Positions 1 through 10,620 of a DNA stretch of 54,335 nt are shown one piece after another (positions within the stretch are counted from its first letter, which is position 1; each line of letters opens with the position of its first letter). The notes under the pieces were generated by a model. It saw only the letters and a list, made by a program, of their open reading frames with translations, had not been told where the DNA came from and ran no database searches. Source of the stretch: Nemertoderma westbladi (Eukaryota; Xenacoelomorpha; Nemertodermatida; Nemertodermatidae); contig JAUCBJ010003881.1 of assembly GCA_032718475.1 (NCBI GenBank), forward strand, positions 1 to 54,335, in the 5' to 3' direction. The translations under genes were made by a program, and so were the position numbers.

Positions 1-1050
1 TATATCGAAAACTCAACTTTAAGAGGAGCCACAAGTATGGTTGGTGACAGCCGTTTAATTTGTTGTTCCATTTCTATAGCAACACTCTGACATCAAGTTA
101 CAATTGGGGGAGAGGGGGGGGTCCGGTATTGCTGTATATATATATATTACATCAGTATTTTTCATTTATAATAATTATTATTCTCTGTAATTACTTTTTT
201 TATTCAACGTGCGAAATCGTCAAAATGTGTGGATTGATACCGATAGCGCCCAGTTCCGAAGTAAATTCGAGATGGATTTTATTTGACAGTAAATTGCCCT
301 AACTTTAGTTAATTAGCCTAATGAAAGAACAACACTGACATCGGGTATTTTGAATATTAACTTGTTACATTTGGCGGTTATTTATTAATGCAAAATGTGA
401 CTGACGGAAAATCGAATTACGTAAAACCGATCACTTTCACTACAGAAAATGTATACAAGCCAAGTATTACAATACCTTATTGGGTATATAGAGTTAATCC
501 ATAATCATAATCCATGGGCATTAATTATCATAACAAATTGCTTTTGGTATGTATGTTTGTAGTCTGGGAGTACTGTAGTCTCAGTGCTCGGTAATAGCTC
601 ACGAATTCAATACAATCGCGCAAAATAAGTAATAAGTCGAATCCGTTCTTATTCTTGTAAATATTGTTTCAATTTAAACCGCGATTTAACAAATCCCTTT
701 AGGAATCTATTTCAAGGCGCATTCAAAATTTTATAAAAATAGTTAGAGCGGTTTTTGCTGTGGGTCAGTAGTCAGTAGCTTTTTTCTCAGACTTTATAAT
801 AGGTCACTGTCACTTTAAAGCGGCAAAAAGCGCAACTTTTATACTTGTGGATAGCTATTGAGCTAAAACTCAAATTTTCACCCAAAGTCTACTAATTTTC
901 ATGTAAAACATGATACTAAATTCCAAAGTCTACATAACTTGTTATATTTCGCAGTTGATTACTACAGTAATTCTCTGTCTGCGTTATAGTTGGAAAGTGT
1001 GAGTAGAACTATTTACATCATTGTGTGCAAAGTAGCACTTTGCAGAGTTA
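1..1050. other. AT-rich intergenic or intronic sequence, no gene seen
   Basis: No open frame of convincing composition, no splice-bounded exon and no recognisable transposon was found on either strand. The 80-residue frame at 60-302 has low-complexity, AT-driven composition and a short G-run and is not believed. If the minus-strand RhoGEF gene continues, this stretch is its intron downstream of the exon at 2206-2418; the next expected DH-domain segment was looked for here and not seen. Confidence 0.5.
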
Positions 1051-1119
1051 TGACCCGAGTTTATTTATGTACCGAGCGACCGCAGCGAGGGAGGTTTACA
1101 TAAATAACCAAGGGTCAAA
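1051..1119. repeat. Short imperfect inverted repeat (hairpin)
   Basis: The left arm (tgacccgagtttatttatg, from about 1050) pairs with the right arm (cataaataaccaagggtca, ending about 1117). They flank a short GC-rich loop that reads gagcgaccgcagcgagg. This could be a small foldback or MITE remnant. No clear target-site duplication was identified. Confidence 0.55.
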
Positions 1120-1165
1120 AATAAACAAGGTACTTGATGACCTTCCATCTAAGATCCTTTGCATT

Positions 1166-1445
1166 TAAAAAATAATTACATAAATTTTGTAAATTAGGCA
1201 AAAAATAATAATTACATAAATTTTGTAAATTAGGCAAAAAAAAATTTGTAAATTAGGCAAAAAAAAAATAATTACATAAATTTTGTAAATTAGGCAAAAA
1301 AAAATTACATAAATTTTGTAAATTAGGCAAAAAAAAAATAATTACATACATTTTGTAAATTAGGCAAAAAAAAAATTACATAAATTTTGTAAATTAGGCA
1401 AAAAAAAAATAATTACATAAATTTTGTAAATTAGGCAAAAAAATT
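1166..1445. repeat. AT-rich tandem repeat, about 31-36 bp unit
   Basis: About nine copies of a unit built on attacataaattttgtaaat followed by taggc and an A-run of variable length. Unit length varies because the poly(A) stretch varies from copy to copy. No coding potential. Confidence 0.9.
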
Positions 1446-1619
1446 AAAATTTAGATAATTTTTTATCCACTAATTGTATACCTACTAGCTAAGCGAATTG
1501 TTTGAAAAACATCAATTAATTTGGATAAAATGCTCCTAAATAATAAAAATAATAATAAAAATCTCCTAAATAAGGGGGCCATGCATAAATGACGTCACGT
1601 TTTTTAAAGACATTTTTGA

Positions 1620-1637
1620 CCCCCCCCCCCCCCCCCC
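1620..1637. repeat. Poly(C) run, 18 bases
   Basis: Homopolymer C tract inside the MITE-like element. It is one of several long C/G runs in the window (see 2131, 27854, 29679, 42291, 49020, 54222). Confidence 0.95.
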
Positions 1638-1660
1638 TTTCGTCACGAAATGGCGGTGGC

Positions 1661-1746
1661 GGAGTGGCGGCGCAATTTTGTCGACAAGCCGGCACAGCAT
1701 TCTTAAAAATGCAGCTGCAATGCAGCATGCCAATCCTAGTAGTAGT
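1661..1746 (+). mobile_element. 3' tail fragment of a LINE (same family as 46.3-47.5 kb)
   Basis: This stretch matches the 3' end of the LINE at 47412-47498 almost base for base. Shared elements are the caattttgtcga block, the segment around cggcacagcattcttaaaaa, tgcagctgcaatgcagcatg, and the terminal atcctagtagtag. It covers the last codons and short 3' UTR only, ending in the same (TAG)n tail, as expected from a severely 5'-truncated retrotransposition. It lies inside the MITE-like element at 1574-2098, so it is probably a later insertion. Confidence 0.75.
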
Positions 1747-2130
1747 CGCAGGGGATTGATAATCAAAACGGGTTTTGGAACTACCGCTACCATGAAGGGA
1801 TGGAAGATTTTTAGTAAAAATGCAAAAAGATGACAAACACTAATTTTACCAATTATGGAAGGGCAGTAGAGGTCGTATCGTAATGTAAGATTTTAATGGT
1901 TATCATTGGAAGAGGTAATAGTTTAATAGTAAACACGTTAATAGTATACATGTTTAATAGTAATACAGTAATTTTATCGGAAACTTGTGTGACGTCACGA
2001 TATTGCGGACACCCCTCCTCCCACTCGTCACAAATCATCACGAAATACCAAACCCCCTCCCCCCCCTGTCCAGCGTGACGTCATTTATGGATGGCCCCTA
2101 AGGGGATGAAAATTTATATTCAATAAATGA

Positions 2131-2154
2131 CCCCCCCCCCCCCCCCCCCCCCCC
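2131..2154. repeat. Poly(C) run, 24 bases
   Basis: Homopolymer C tract about 50 bases beyond the donor of the minus-strand exon 2206-2418, so it lies just inside the following intron and would be poly(G) in the pre-mRNA. Confidence 0.95.
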
Positions 2155-2205
2155 AAGCAATAATACAGAATAAACATTGAAGGAAAGATAAATTGGGGAA
2201 CTCAC

Positions 2206-2418
2206 CTTAAGGAAATCGACAAAGTCGTCGTATTTCTTTAGTTTTTCCGAATAAGCCAGAGCGTTCGAGTAGTTGAGACAGTAGCGTTGGTAAGCTGGGC
2301 AGACTTTAGCGGAAAACTTACTGAAAACATTGGCGATGCGTTGAGAACTTCCAAATTCTTCGGGTTTAACGTTCCGAAACATGTTGTGGAACATATCCGT
2401 GCACATAGAAGAGCTAAT
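2206..2418 (-). CDS. RhoGEF (PLEKHG-like) exon g: middle of DH domain
   Basis: Last exon of the gene visible here (71 codons, phase 0 at both ends). It follows a good acceptor (ggttgcag before 2418) and ends at a consensus donor (CTTAAG then gtgagt). Encoded residues begin ISSSMCTDMF and include VCPAYQRYCLNYSNAL and KKYDDFVDFLK. That is the pattern of central helices in a Dbl-homology domain, where a tyrosine/cysteine-rich segment precedes the conserved core that contacts the GTPase. The family exchanges GDP for GTP on Rho GTPases at membranes or cytoskeleton. The next DH segment and any PH domain must lie beyond the window start. Resemblance is to the PLEKHG group, PLEKHG7 being my best guess from memory. 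DH identity is fairly secure; the subfamily is not. Confidence 0.85.
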
Positions 2419-2901
2419 CTGCAACCATTTAATGGATATTAAATAATTTAGTTTTTGGCATAAAACATTAATTATTTTAAATATTCTAACCTTTATCACC
2501 AACCCAATTAGTAAAGGCGTTTGAAACCCGACTATATAAGTATCATATATTTAACGTCTTATCTTTTAAACTTCACGGTTTCATTCAATACGGTAAGCCC
2601 TACTGTATAATGTGTTTTTCATAATAATAATTAAATAAACAATTGTATAGCGCCAACGTTACGGTATACAGTAGTATTCTGTGGCGCTAAGCAATCTCTG
2701 CGGAGCACAGTAGAGAAATTAGCTAAAATATGTTAAAATATACTGTACAGTATATAACCAATTAATTCTTCATATTTTTCATATATTTTTCACTTCCCGT
2801 TAATTTACATAACTTTAATGATCTGGGTTTAATTACCAATAAATTAATTATTAATTAAAATTACAACCAATTCTTCTTACTAATATTAATAATTCACTCA
2901 C
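2419..2901 (-). other. Intron between DH exons g and f
   Basis: 483-bp AT-rich intron with GT (gtgagt) and AG (cag) borders. It holds no repeats or open frames of note. Confidence 0.8.
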
Positions 2902-2997
2902 TTGACACAATTCATCTAAATTGGCAAATAATTTTAGGGGTTCCATGTTAAGAAGAAATCCTTCGCATTGCACCATCTTGAGGGGCTCAAGGAACAC
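2902..2997 (-). CDS. RhoGEF (PLEKHG-like) exon f: N-terminal DH helices
   Basis: A 96-nt, 32-codon exon, phase 0 on both sides. The acceptor reads tatttcag and the donor CAA then gtgagt. Residues read VFLEPLKMVQ, then FLLNMEPLKLFANLDELCQ. The pattern of a hydrophobic helix followed by LFANLDEL is typical of the second conserved segment of DH domains in PLEKHG-type exchange factors. It joins exon e (3344-3499) and exon g (2206-2418) in frame with no loss. Too short to appear as an isolated open frame, it was found from splice sites and composition. Confidence 0.85.
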
Positions 2998-3119
2998 CTG
3001 AAATACAGAAGATACATTTACGATAATGGCACTAGATGGCGCAAGTAATACAATTACTTCTATATTCCGTGTCTTTTGTAGGTTTTAATCAGCTGGTATT
3101 TGCGTCGAAATTTTCCCGT

Positions 3120-3245
3120 TGTATAGATATACTAGCAGGCAATACCCGAGGCATGTTACCCGGTATTTCCCGCTACCGGCATAGGCCTACTGGCGTACTG
3201 GTACCGGTATAGGCCTACTGACGTACCGGTACTTAGTACCGGTAC
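3120..3245. repeat. Short direct repeats rich in taccggta palindromes
   Basis: The motif taccggtataggcctactg and close variants recur about three times, with nested palindromes (accggt, taccggta). The stretch lies in the 346-bp intron between exons f and e. It may be a small tandem duplication; no function is evident. Confidence 0.6.
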
Positions 3246-3343
3246 CGAACGTGAATTAAACTTTACGAAAAGTGGCCTATAACGACCGCTGGTTAAAGTT
3301 ATACACACATGCCAAGTTCCCATTTACCACCGGGTTCACTTAC

Positions 3344-3499
3344 ATTCTTTAGTACCATTAAGTGATCGAGAAGGTAGTTTAGCTCGCTAGTAAAGATTTC
3401 CCAGGCGCATTCCCGTCGCTTAGATTCCAGTTCATCGCAACAGGAAGATGGACTACCGGGGGCGTCCAGACGACTCAACAAGTCATTCCAACGTTGACT
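3344..3499 (-). CDS. RhoGEF (PLEKHG-like) exon e: start of DH domain
   Basis: A 156-nt, 52-codon exon, phase 0 at both ends. The acceptor reads tttatttag and the donor AAGAAT then gtaagt. It begins SQRWNDLLSRL, passes through a short polar linker with paired cysteines, and ends with RRECAWEIFTSELNYLLDHL followed by MVLKN. The segment from RRECAW onward matches the first conserved helix of DH domains (usual pattern: basic residue, then E-L or I-F, then T/S-E, then Y, then L). It is the direct in-phase partner of the exon at 24844-24980, across a 21.3-kb intron that contains the splice-site array and the LINE. Confidence 0.88.
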
Positions 3500-3549
3500 C
3501 TAAATAAATAGTTAATATATAAACTGAAACTGGAGTTAAAGGTTAACAG

Positions 3550-4000
3550 CTAAACATTTCTTCGGCATGCTTTTAACATCATAAACTCGCAAAAATGCTT
3601 TCAGTGACTTGATGCCGCCAAGTCCAGTGAAGTTACACTCCAGAGTTCCATATAAGATAAGATACAAAACCAATGTGGCTCTAAAGCAAAATCATATCCT
3701 TATGGGAATAAACAACCCTTGAACAAATATGGTTGCATAACAGATAGTACTCACCTTACTGCTTTATTCCAACTGTCACCAAATAAGCATTTTGCGGCAA
3801 TACACAATAGTGTTGCCTTTATCATCATTTCTGTGGTACTATAATATGAATTATTTACTCAACTAACTCTTCAGTTAGAGGCAATTTATTACTTGGGAAT
3901 ACTCACTAGCTCATAATTATTAATTGAAAAACGTATTAGTGTAGTGCCTAATGGACTAGTAGGAAAGGAAAATAATTTAAATCACTGTGCTGGCTACAGT
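3550..4000. other. Intron sequence, no feature seen
   Basis: AT-rich sequence downstream (plus sense) of exon e. No exon, repeat or element with recognisable ends was found. Confidence 0.5.
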
Positions 4001-4009
4001 CGGAAGGGT

Positions 4010-4475
4010 ACGCAGCAAACTTCGCCCGCGTCCAATCTTCGCCCGGAGCAATCTTCGCCCTCAAAATGTGCAACTATCGCCCGTCGGATACCTTCGCCCG
4101 TGAGCAACCTTCGCTCAATAAACAATTATTGTTTTGGTTAGAAAAAGCCGTCTCTGTAACCTGCTCCTTTCCCTCAATTAGTAACACCATCGTTTATTAT
4201 TTTGGTTAGAAAAATCCGTCTCTGTAACATGCTCCTTTCCCTCAATTAGTAACACCATCGTTTATTGTTTTGGTTAGAAAAATCCGTCTCTGTAACCTGC
4301 TCCTTTCCCTCAATTTGTTACTAAATGGTTACTAACACAAATCTTATTGGGCGAAGGTTGCTCGCGGGCGAAGATTGCCTTGCGGGCAAAGGTTTCCCCG
4401 GGCGATGGTTGCACGCGGGCAAGGGTTGGGCACGGACGAAGGATGTACACGGGCGAAGATTGCGCCCAACCGTTG
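4010..4475. mobile_element. Element with inverted arrays of an iterated cttcgcccg motif
   Basis: The left part (about 4018-4112) has six spaced copies of a 17-20-bp unit centred on cttcgcccg. The right part (about 4348-4475) has at least six copies of the reverse complement centred on gggcgaag. The middle (about 4120-4330) holds three direct copies of a 68-bp unit beginning ttagaaaaa(t/g)ccgtctctg. The symmetry argues for a transposable or foldback element whose terminal inverted repeats are themselves tandem arrays. I saw no transposase and no certain target duplication. The element at 52220-52337 has the same design. Confidence 0.6.
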
Positions 4476-4489
4476 GAAGGTGGCGAAAA

Positions 4490-6330
4490 TTTTAATTAAA
4501 TCCCTGAATACAATAATGGGAGTCTAAATATAATTATAATTACTACAGAAATGAGTAGATTAATTAACACGAGCGGCAATACCTTTTAGTGCTTAGCGAG
4601 GTGTTCGTTGTTGGAGTTTATCAAGCTGATGTGTTGCGTAGCTTAGACTTAGGTTGGTATAACCAAAACAAAAAAACAATAATATATGATAAAGCAAACT
4701 CGGGTACACGTAGCCATTGATGAATTCATTGATAAATAGCTCTCACAAATCATTCAAACTGCCTCCAAATGATGACGTTTCCTATCCCATGTAGGTTCCA
4801 CATAAACAATTGTTGCAAGAACCCTCGTCGTTTGAGGCAAGGACTGACGGTGCATATATAATTCACGTGCTGCCTTCTCCTAATTCACGACTTACCTACT
4901 AATATATGCGTCCAACTGTTGACACTTTGAAAGCTCATTAAATATATCAAGTTTCCCAATTACAAAAAGAATTTCGAGTTTGTCGAGGACTTAGAGCTTT
5001 TCTTAAGGATTTTGATACATCCAAATTAAAAAAAAAAGTTTGACTCGGAGGCAGTGCGGACACAATCCGGAATCGATGTCTATCCCTGGGATATTTTATC
5101 GCAATAACAATGTGGCATGCCGTGCACCCTTCTCAACCCGCCGCAGGATAGAAGCTGGCAACCTGCTTAGAGGCAACGTAATTTCTCGATAATTACCAAG
5201 TATATTTTGCTCGCGGCAAGTGGGACATGAAAGGGGATATTTTCTTCTGCGAGAGTTTGCGTCCTGATTAGGACAGGAACCGATAAGACCAGCTGGTCGG
5301 CAAAACGATCGTCACTGGAATTAATCAGTGAATCTGAATTTTGCCAGAGATTCCTTGCGATGGAACAAAGGATCCGGGCGTTAAGGGATTACACAATGTA
5401 ATCAATAGATGCAAAACCTCAAATATATATCACCGATATGAGTCTCGCGCGAGGGATACAGATATTAAGCTGTATTCATTATAGTATTCCGTCGTGAGTT
5501 GATAGTATATGGATTATTTTGTGTAGCACACACTGGTTGTGGTGGTACGAACGACGCCGATAGGCACCAAGTAATACCGTTCGTTGTTCCCAGTAGTACA
5601 CGCCATGCACTCATGGAATGCATCTGCTAGATGAAGTGTAGTAGTGATACAAGGAATCTATCTCGGTTTGCTAATCCCCCCGCTGTAATACGGGTTGTTA
5701 TTATTTAAAAGAAGCCCCAGAAAAATTTGTGCATCAAAGCGTAATGTACAGCGCAAAACCTGTGCAGGTTGAATTCAAGTAGATTCCAATTTCTTACTTC
5801 CACGCTACATATAACTGGCGTTGAGTTTCTTCAAAATGACTTTTAGAACGATATATATTATATATCCATTTATTAATCAACAACTAATGAAAATATGTAA
5901 TCATCCCAACACCAGCTTGTAACGTGAAATAGTTACAAATATAGACCACAAAGCCTTTTTCTGAAGTCATGGTCCTTCCCCTGTTATATTTTTACAAATC
6001 TTCACCACATTGCTTGAAATTTGAAACACAACCAGTACAACTCAGTGTCGATGTCCACATTAAATTTTCAGAATATTAGATTTTGCCATTTAATTTTTAA
6101 TGAGCGTTTTAAAAAAAAGTATCGCGGCCATTCTTCACATTAGTTGTTGATTACATCATTAGAAAGCTTGCGTTCCAAACTTCGTCGAGATACAGTTAGC
6201 GTTCAAAAATTGCTAGAATTATAGTTAGATCTGGAGGCCATATATTATATTTAATAAATACACAAATGTTCTGGAACATTTTGTTGGTATGAATAGCTAC
6301 GCAATATAGATATTGCTAGATATACTAACA
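4490..6330. other. Intronic sequence without recognisable gene
   Basis: About 1.8 kb inside the large intron of the RhoGEF gene. The part around 5040-5400 is visibly less AT-rich than its surroundings, but no long open frame or splice-bounded exon is convincing. No tandem repeats here. Confidence 0.45.
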
Positions 6331-6434
6331 GTTGTTGCCCACCTACTCATATACCGAGACCAAAATATTGATTGGGCGAAGGGATGAGGGAGGGGGTCTC
6401 GTATGCGTGTTGGGTGGTATTCATTCGGCGGAGT

Positions 6435-7015
6435 TTATTCGGTATATGGCAAGAGGGTTCTTTATTGGTCGTGTCATACTTACTCGGTATATGGCAAGAG
6501 GGTTCTTTATTGGTAGTGTCATACTTATTCGGTATATGGCAAGAGGGTTCTTTATTGGTCGTGTCATACTTACTCGGTATATGGCAAGAGGGTTCTTTAT
6601 TGGTAGTGTCATACTTATTCGGTATATGACAAGAGGGTTCTTTATTGGTAGTGTCATACTTACTCGGTATATGACAAGAGGGTTCTTTATTGGTAGTGTC
6701 TTACTTACTCGGTATATGGCAAGAGGGTTCTTTATTGGTCGTGTCATACTTACTCGGTATATGGCAAGAGGGTTCTTTATTGGTAGTGTCATACTTACTC
6801 GGTATATGGCAAGAGGGTTCTTTATTGGTAGTGTCATACTTACTCGGTATATGGCAAGAGGGTTCTTTATTGGTCGTGTAATACTTACTCGGTATATGGC
6901 AAGATGGTTCTTTATTGGTAGTGTCATACTTATTCGGTATATGGCAAGAGGGTTCTTTATTGGTAGTGTCATACTTACTCGGTATATGGCAAGAGGGTTC
7001 TTTATTGGTATTTAC
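6435..7015 (-). repeat. Distal block of the 45-bp exon-end/5' splice-site array
   Basis: About 13 units of the same 45-bp repeat as 10621-24879. Each, read on the minus strand, contains the exon-end block (ACACTACCAATAAAG..., ending ATATACCGA) and then GTAAGTATG or a variant. Units with an intact GT and units with AT instead of GT are both present. This block is the far end of the array, separated from the main block by the LINE at 7049-10620. A degenerate stretch (7016-7036) and the target site TACTCGGTATAT (7037-7048) join it to the LINE. Confidence 0.95.
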
Positions 7016-7048
7016 TAACTCTATTTACACCATACTTACTCGGTATAT

Positions 7049-8176
7049 CTCTGAGGTTACTTGTAAGAGAGAAGATCTTAAGATAGCCTACAAAGTTAAA
7101 ACCGAACAACCAACAACCGAAAACATTAACAAGGTTGAGAAAGCTAAGGACGATCTTAAATTGGCCTACAACATCAGCCAGGAAAAGTACATACAGGATA
7201 AAACTGAAGCAATTACAACTGCTCACATACAGCAACAATCAAGACTTACCTGGCAAACTGTAAATGAGGTATCTGGTCTTCACACCTGAGGGGACTTCAC
7301 ACCTGCCGAACTCCAAAGAAGCATTAAAAGCATGTCCAATAATAAAGCGAGTGGATTAGATGAAATCCCAGCGGAGGTATGGAAAACCGGAGTGCTAAAT
7401 AGACCATTATTGAATGTTTGCAACCGGATGTTAAAAGGGGAAAAGCCACCACAAATTTGGACTAAAGGTCAACTAAAGCCTCTCCCCAAGAAAGGAGACC
7501 TCGGCATACCAACAAACTATCGTGGGATCTGTCTGCTTGTGGTAGCTGCCAAAATATACAATAAAATGATTCTATATAGGATTAGGCCTCACATAGAGAA
7601 ACTACTGCATAAGAGCCAAAACGGATTTCGACCAAGTAGATCAACAATAGCTCAGATACTTGCACTACGGAGACTGATTGAAGGAATCAAGTCAAAGAAT
7701 CTTCCCGCAGTCATGACTTTTGTGGACTTCAAGAAGGCATTCGACTCCATCCATAGAGGTAAAATGCTTGAAATCCTAAGAGCTTATGGAATACCAGAAG
7801 TAATTGTTGCTGGCATTGGATTGCTATATTGTGACACAGAAGCGCAGGTACTCTCACCAGATGGTGAAACTGAGTTTTTCTCAATCCTGGCTGGCGTACT
7901 GCAAGGTGACACATTAGCACCATTACTATTTGTAATTGTGCTGGATTACGCAATGAGGACGGCCACAAAGGGTGAAGATCTGGGATTCACACTTCAAGAA
8001 CGCAGAAGTAGTAGATATCCGGCAACTACAGTCACAGACACCGACTTTGCGGATGACATCGCCCTGCTCTCTAATACGCTAGCAGATGCACAGCTTCTAC
8101 TAAATAAAGTGGAGAGGGCTGCTAAGGAGGTTGGATTGCATATAAATGCTACCAAGACCGAATTCATGACCTTTAG
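7049..8176 (+). pseudogene. LINE reverse transcriptase, N-terminal part
   Basis: The frame 7049-7289 runs into a TGA and then resumes in the same frame. From 7332 it shows the RT fingers and palm: NNKASGLDEIPAEVWK, LPKKGD...NYRGICLL, QNGFRPSRST, FVDFKKAFDSI, GVLQGDTLAPLLFV, and the catalytic box TDTDFADDIALL. All RT catalytic aspartates are present. The frame is then broken at 8176 by a DNA transposon inserted between the codons for TEFMTF and NVDGN. The in-frame stop and the insertion make this copy dead. Confidence 0.9.
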
Positions 8177-9993
8177 GGTCGTTCTCACAAAAAGTGGCCA
8201 AACTTTTATGTCAAAATGTCCATGCATTCGCACGGTTATATTTCCAAACGACACAGATTTAACCCCATGAACCTATATACCAATCGGAAGAGCGGAAATC
8301 TGCTCATATTACAGCAAATTTTCAACAGATTCCATTCACAACCTAGAGAATGACACCATTTCAAATATCGAAAATGCATGTTTTTTGAAATGTCACATTG
8401 AATTATTTTTAAGTATTTGGCTTCTGAGCTAAAGCAATGAAAGCAAAGGTTCCACATACCATACATCAAAATAAAGCAAATTTAATGCTCTTTCACATAC
8501 TATTGGTGGTTTTCAACCGAAGCTACTCACATTTTATATATTTACTATTTACTAACAATTAATTACGCCGTCACTAGGATTTTGTCCACCATGTAACGCT
8601 CGTTTTTATGACATGTTTTTTTTATATTTATTCACAACATCTCCAAGTGAGATATTTCTAAACGGCGATTTATTTAGCTATCAGCAGGTAAAAAAATTAT
8701 AAGAATTCGTTCATTAGAACTCGAGCGTTGTGCGAAAACGTAAATCTACATAAAATACCGTCATTAGGAATGTCCTCAATGTAACGCTACTTTGAATAGC
8801 AATAACTTTTGCTTTACTAATCACATCGACACCATTGAGGGCTCATATGAAAGAGCAATCGCAGATCTATCGAATCACATATTTGATTTTAATATAGTTT
8901 CAAAACAGACTATAGTCAACGCCATGCTAATGAAAAATGTCTTCAATGTCCATCATGTAACGCATGTAACGCTGTCACAATCAATAGCGTTACACTTGAG
9001 ACATGTCCATCATGTAACGTAGTTGGGCCTGAACATACCTAGCAGTACGAGTGGCGTTTCTTTTTACAAATTAGGCAGTCAGGGTCAAATTAACAATAGT
9101 CGATGGTTTCTGGTTTTCAGTATTTAGTATAAACTACTGTAGTAGTCTCATGAGTTTGTTTACGTTTCTTTATTTCGGTTCTAAAACAGTACTTCTTAAT
9201 CGTCATGCAATTACAATTGTCAAACGGAATTAAGCGTGTTGTGTCCGGTAAGAACTTCTCGATTGAATTTATAGTGATGGCGTTACACGTGAAGGACATA
9301 GAGATTAAGTTAGTGATGGCGTTACACGTGAAGGACTTAGAGATTAAGTTAGTGATGGCGTTACACGTGAAGGACTTAGAGATTAAGTTAGTGATGGCGT
9401 TACACGTGAAGGACTTAGTTACACGTGAAGGACTTAGAGAATACTTTAGTGATGGTTCTAAGGATTCCGTTAACTATTTTGTACAATTATTGTTACAATA
9501 GTATGTATATTCATATTGTATGTATACAATAATACAAACTAAATAATTTGCTGATTTGAAAAATATTATTTTCAGCCATTGGGTCGATAAATAAATCCGT
9601 AAAAAACCCGTATAAATATAAAATAAATCCGTACATGACATTAAAGTGACTGTTGAATTTCTGGTATATATTTTAAATGTCAAATCCTGGATACTGATTG
9701 GCTAACAAGTAGCGTTACATTCGAGACAACGAGTTAGATTGTGGGCGTTTTGTGAAATGAAGGCTGCTGATTGGCTAACAAGTAGCGTTACACCAGGGAC
9801 AAAATGTTACATTGTGGACATTAGTTTTTCGCGAATAAAACCTTACGACTTTACTAAATAAACGGCCCACTAGTGTATTCGAAATCGCCTCATCGAGTGC
9901 TCTCGAAATATGTATATATTTATATGGTTTTGACAAAAAAAAATTTGACAATTTTTCTCTCAAAATTTTGGCCACTTTTTGTGAGAACAACCC
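8177..9993. mobile_element. Non-autonomous DNA transposon with 32-bp TIRs and TTTA target duplication
   Basis: The left end begins gggtcgttctcacaaaaagt and continues ggccaaactttt. The right end is its inverted copy with two mismatches (element end ...gagaacaaccc). The LINE coding sequence resumes exactly if the element plus one copy of TTTA (8173-8176 / 9994-9997) is ignored, which fixes both borders. The interior has no transposase. It carries repeated tgtaacgc motifs in the left part and gcgttaca in the right part, which look like subterminal binding sites. A 4-bp TSD is compatible with Sola- or Academ-type families, but the superfamily is unassigned. Confidence 0.85.
9277..9440. repeat. 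39-bp direct repeats inside the DNA transposon
   Basis: Four copies plus a partial copy of a 39-bp unit, gtgatggcgttacacgtgaa followed by ggacttagagattaagtta. Each copy includes the gcgttaca motif seen elsewhere in the element. The copies are nearly identical, so the amplification is young. The 98-residue frame across it is a by-product of the repeat length being a multiple of three. Confidence 0.85.
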
Positions 9994-9997
9994 TTTA

Positions 9998-10611
9998 ATG
10001 TTGATGGAAACTTGACAACCATTGATAATAATCAACTAAGGCAGGTCGATGACTTCCAGTACCTTGGATCATGGATAGAGAGTAGCAAAAAGGACATAGA
10101 AGTTAGGAAAGCAAAGGCTTGGGTAGCTCTATCAAAAATGGATACCATCTGGAAATCAGATCTCTCCAGGCACCTGAAGACCAAGTTCTTTCGAGCCACA
10201 GTGGAAAGTGTATTTTTATACGGGGGTGAGACCTGGACACTGACTAAATCACTTGAACAACGAATTGATGGTTGCTACACAAGACTACTAAGGGCAGCCC
10301 TAAACATCAGCTGGAGACAACACATGACAAACGCCGAGCTTTATGGTACAATACCACCTGTATCAACCACCCTCCGTGAACGCAGATTAAGATTCAGTGG
10401 GCACTGCTGGCGAAGTAAAGACGAGGTCATACCAGATCTACTTCTCTGGCAACCAACTCATGGAAAGCGTAGTCGTGGACGACCTGCCATAACATATATA
10501 GATCAACTTGAAAGGGATACTGAACTTGGGAGAAACGAAATTGCGACAACTATGGAGAATCGGGAAGCCTGGAAGGATCTCATTTCCACTGTCCGAGCTC
10601 GCTCGACCTAG
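9998..10611 (+). pseudogene. LINE reverse transcriptase, C-terminal part
   Basis: This continues the frame interrupted at 8176. Residues include NNQLRQVDDFQYLGSWI (the conserved motif after the RT palm), then KAWVALSKMDTIWKS, LYGGETWTL, RLLRAALNISW, and a C-terminal FSGHCWRSKDEVIPDLLLWQ...GRP region with the Cys/His-like spacing common at LINE C-termini. It ends at a TAG at the (TAG)n tail. Belongs with 7049-8176 as one disrupted gene. Confidence 0.9.
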
Positions 10612-10620
10612 TAGTAGTAG

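Larger units (their letters stand above)
1574..2098. mobile_element. MITE-like DNA transposon with gggccat...gacgtcac ends
   Basis: The left end (gggggccatgcataaatg, then acgtcac) and the right end (gtgacgtcatttatggatgg, then cccc) are inverted copies about 26 bp long. The trinucleotide TAA lies directly outside both ends (1571-1573 and 2099-2101), consistent with a 3-bp target duplication. That fits PIF/Harbinger-type insertion (family preference TWA). The interior has no transposase; it carries a poly(C) run and a nested LINE tail at 1661-1746, so this is a non-autonomous copy. Superfamily assignment rests only on the TSD and is tentative. Confidence 0.65.
7049..10620 (+). mobile_element. 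5'-truncated LINE inserted in the 45-bp array
   Basis: A non-LTR retrotransposon whose sequence starts between the endonuclease and reverse-transcriptase regions and runs to a (TAG)n tail at 10608-10620. It is flanked by a 12-bp direct duplication of array sequence, TACTCGGTATAT, at 7037-7048 and 10621-10632. This shows target-primed insertion into an existing array. A DNA transposon (8177-9993) splits it. Composition, the short simple-repeat tail and the C-terminal zinc-finger-like region suggest an RTE-like or related clade, which I cannot settle from sequence alone. Confidence 0.9.

Noticed and set aside
60-302. 80-codon frame at the window start
   Set aside because: Low-complexity I/F/Y-rich translation of AT-rich DNA with a poly(G) run. 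No homology recognised.
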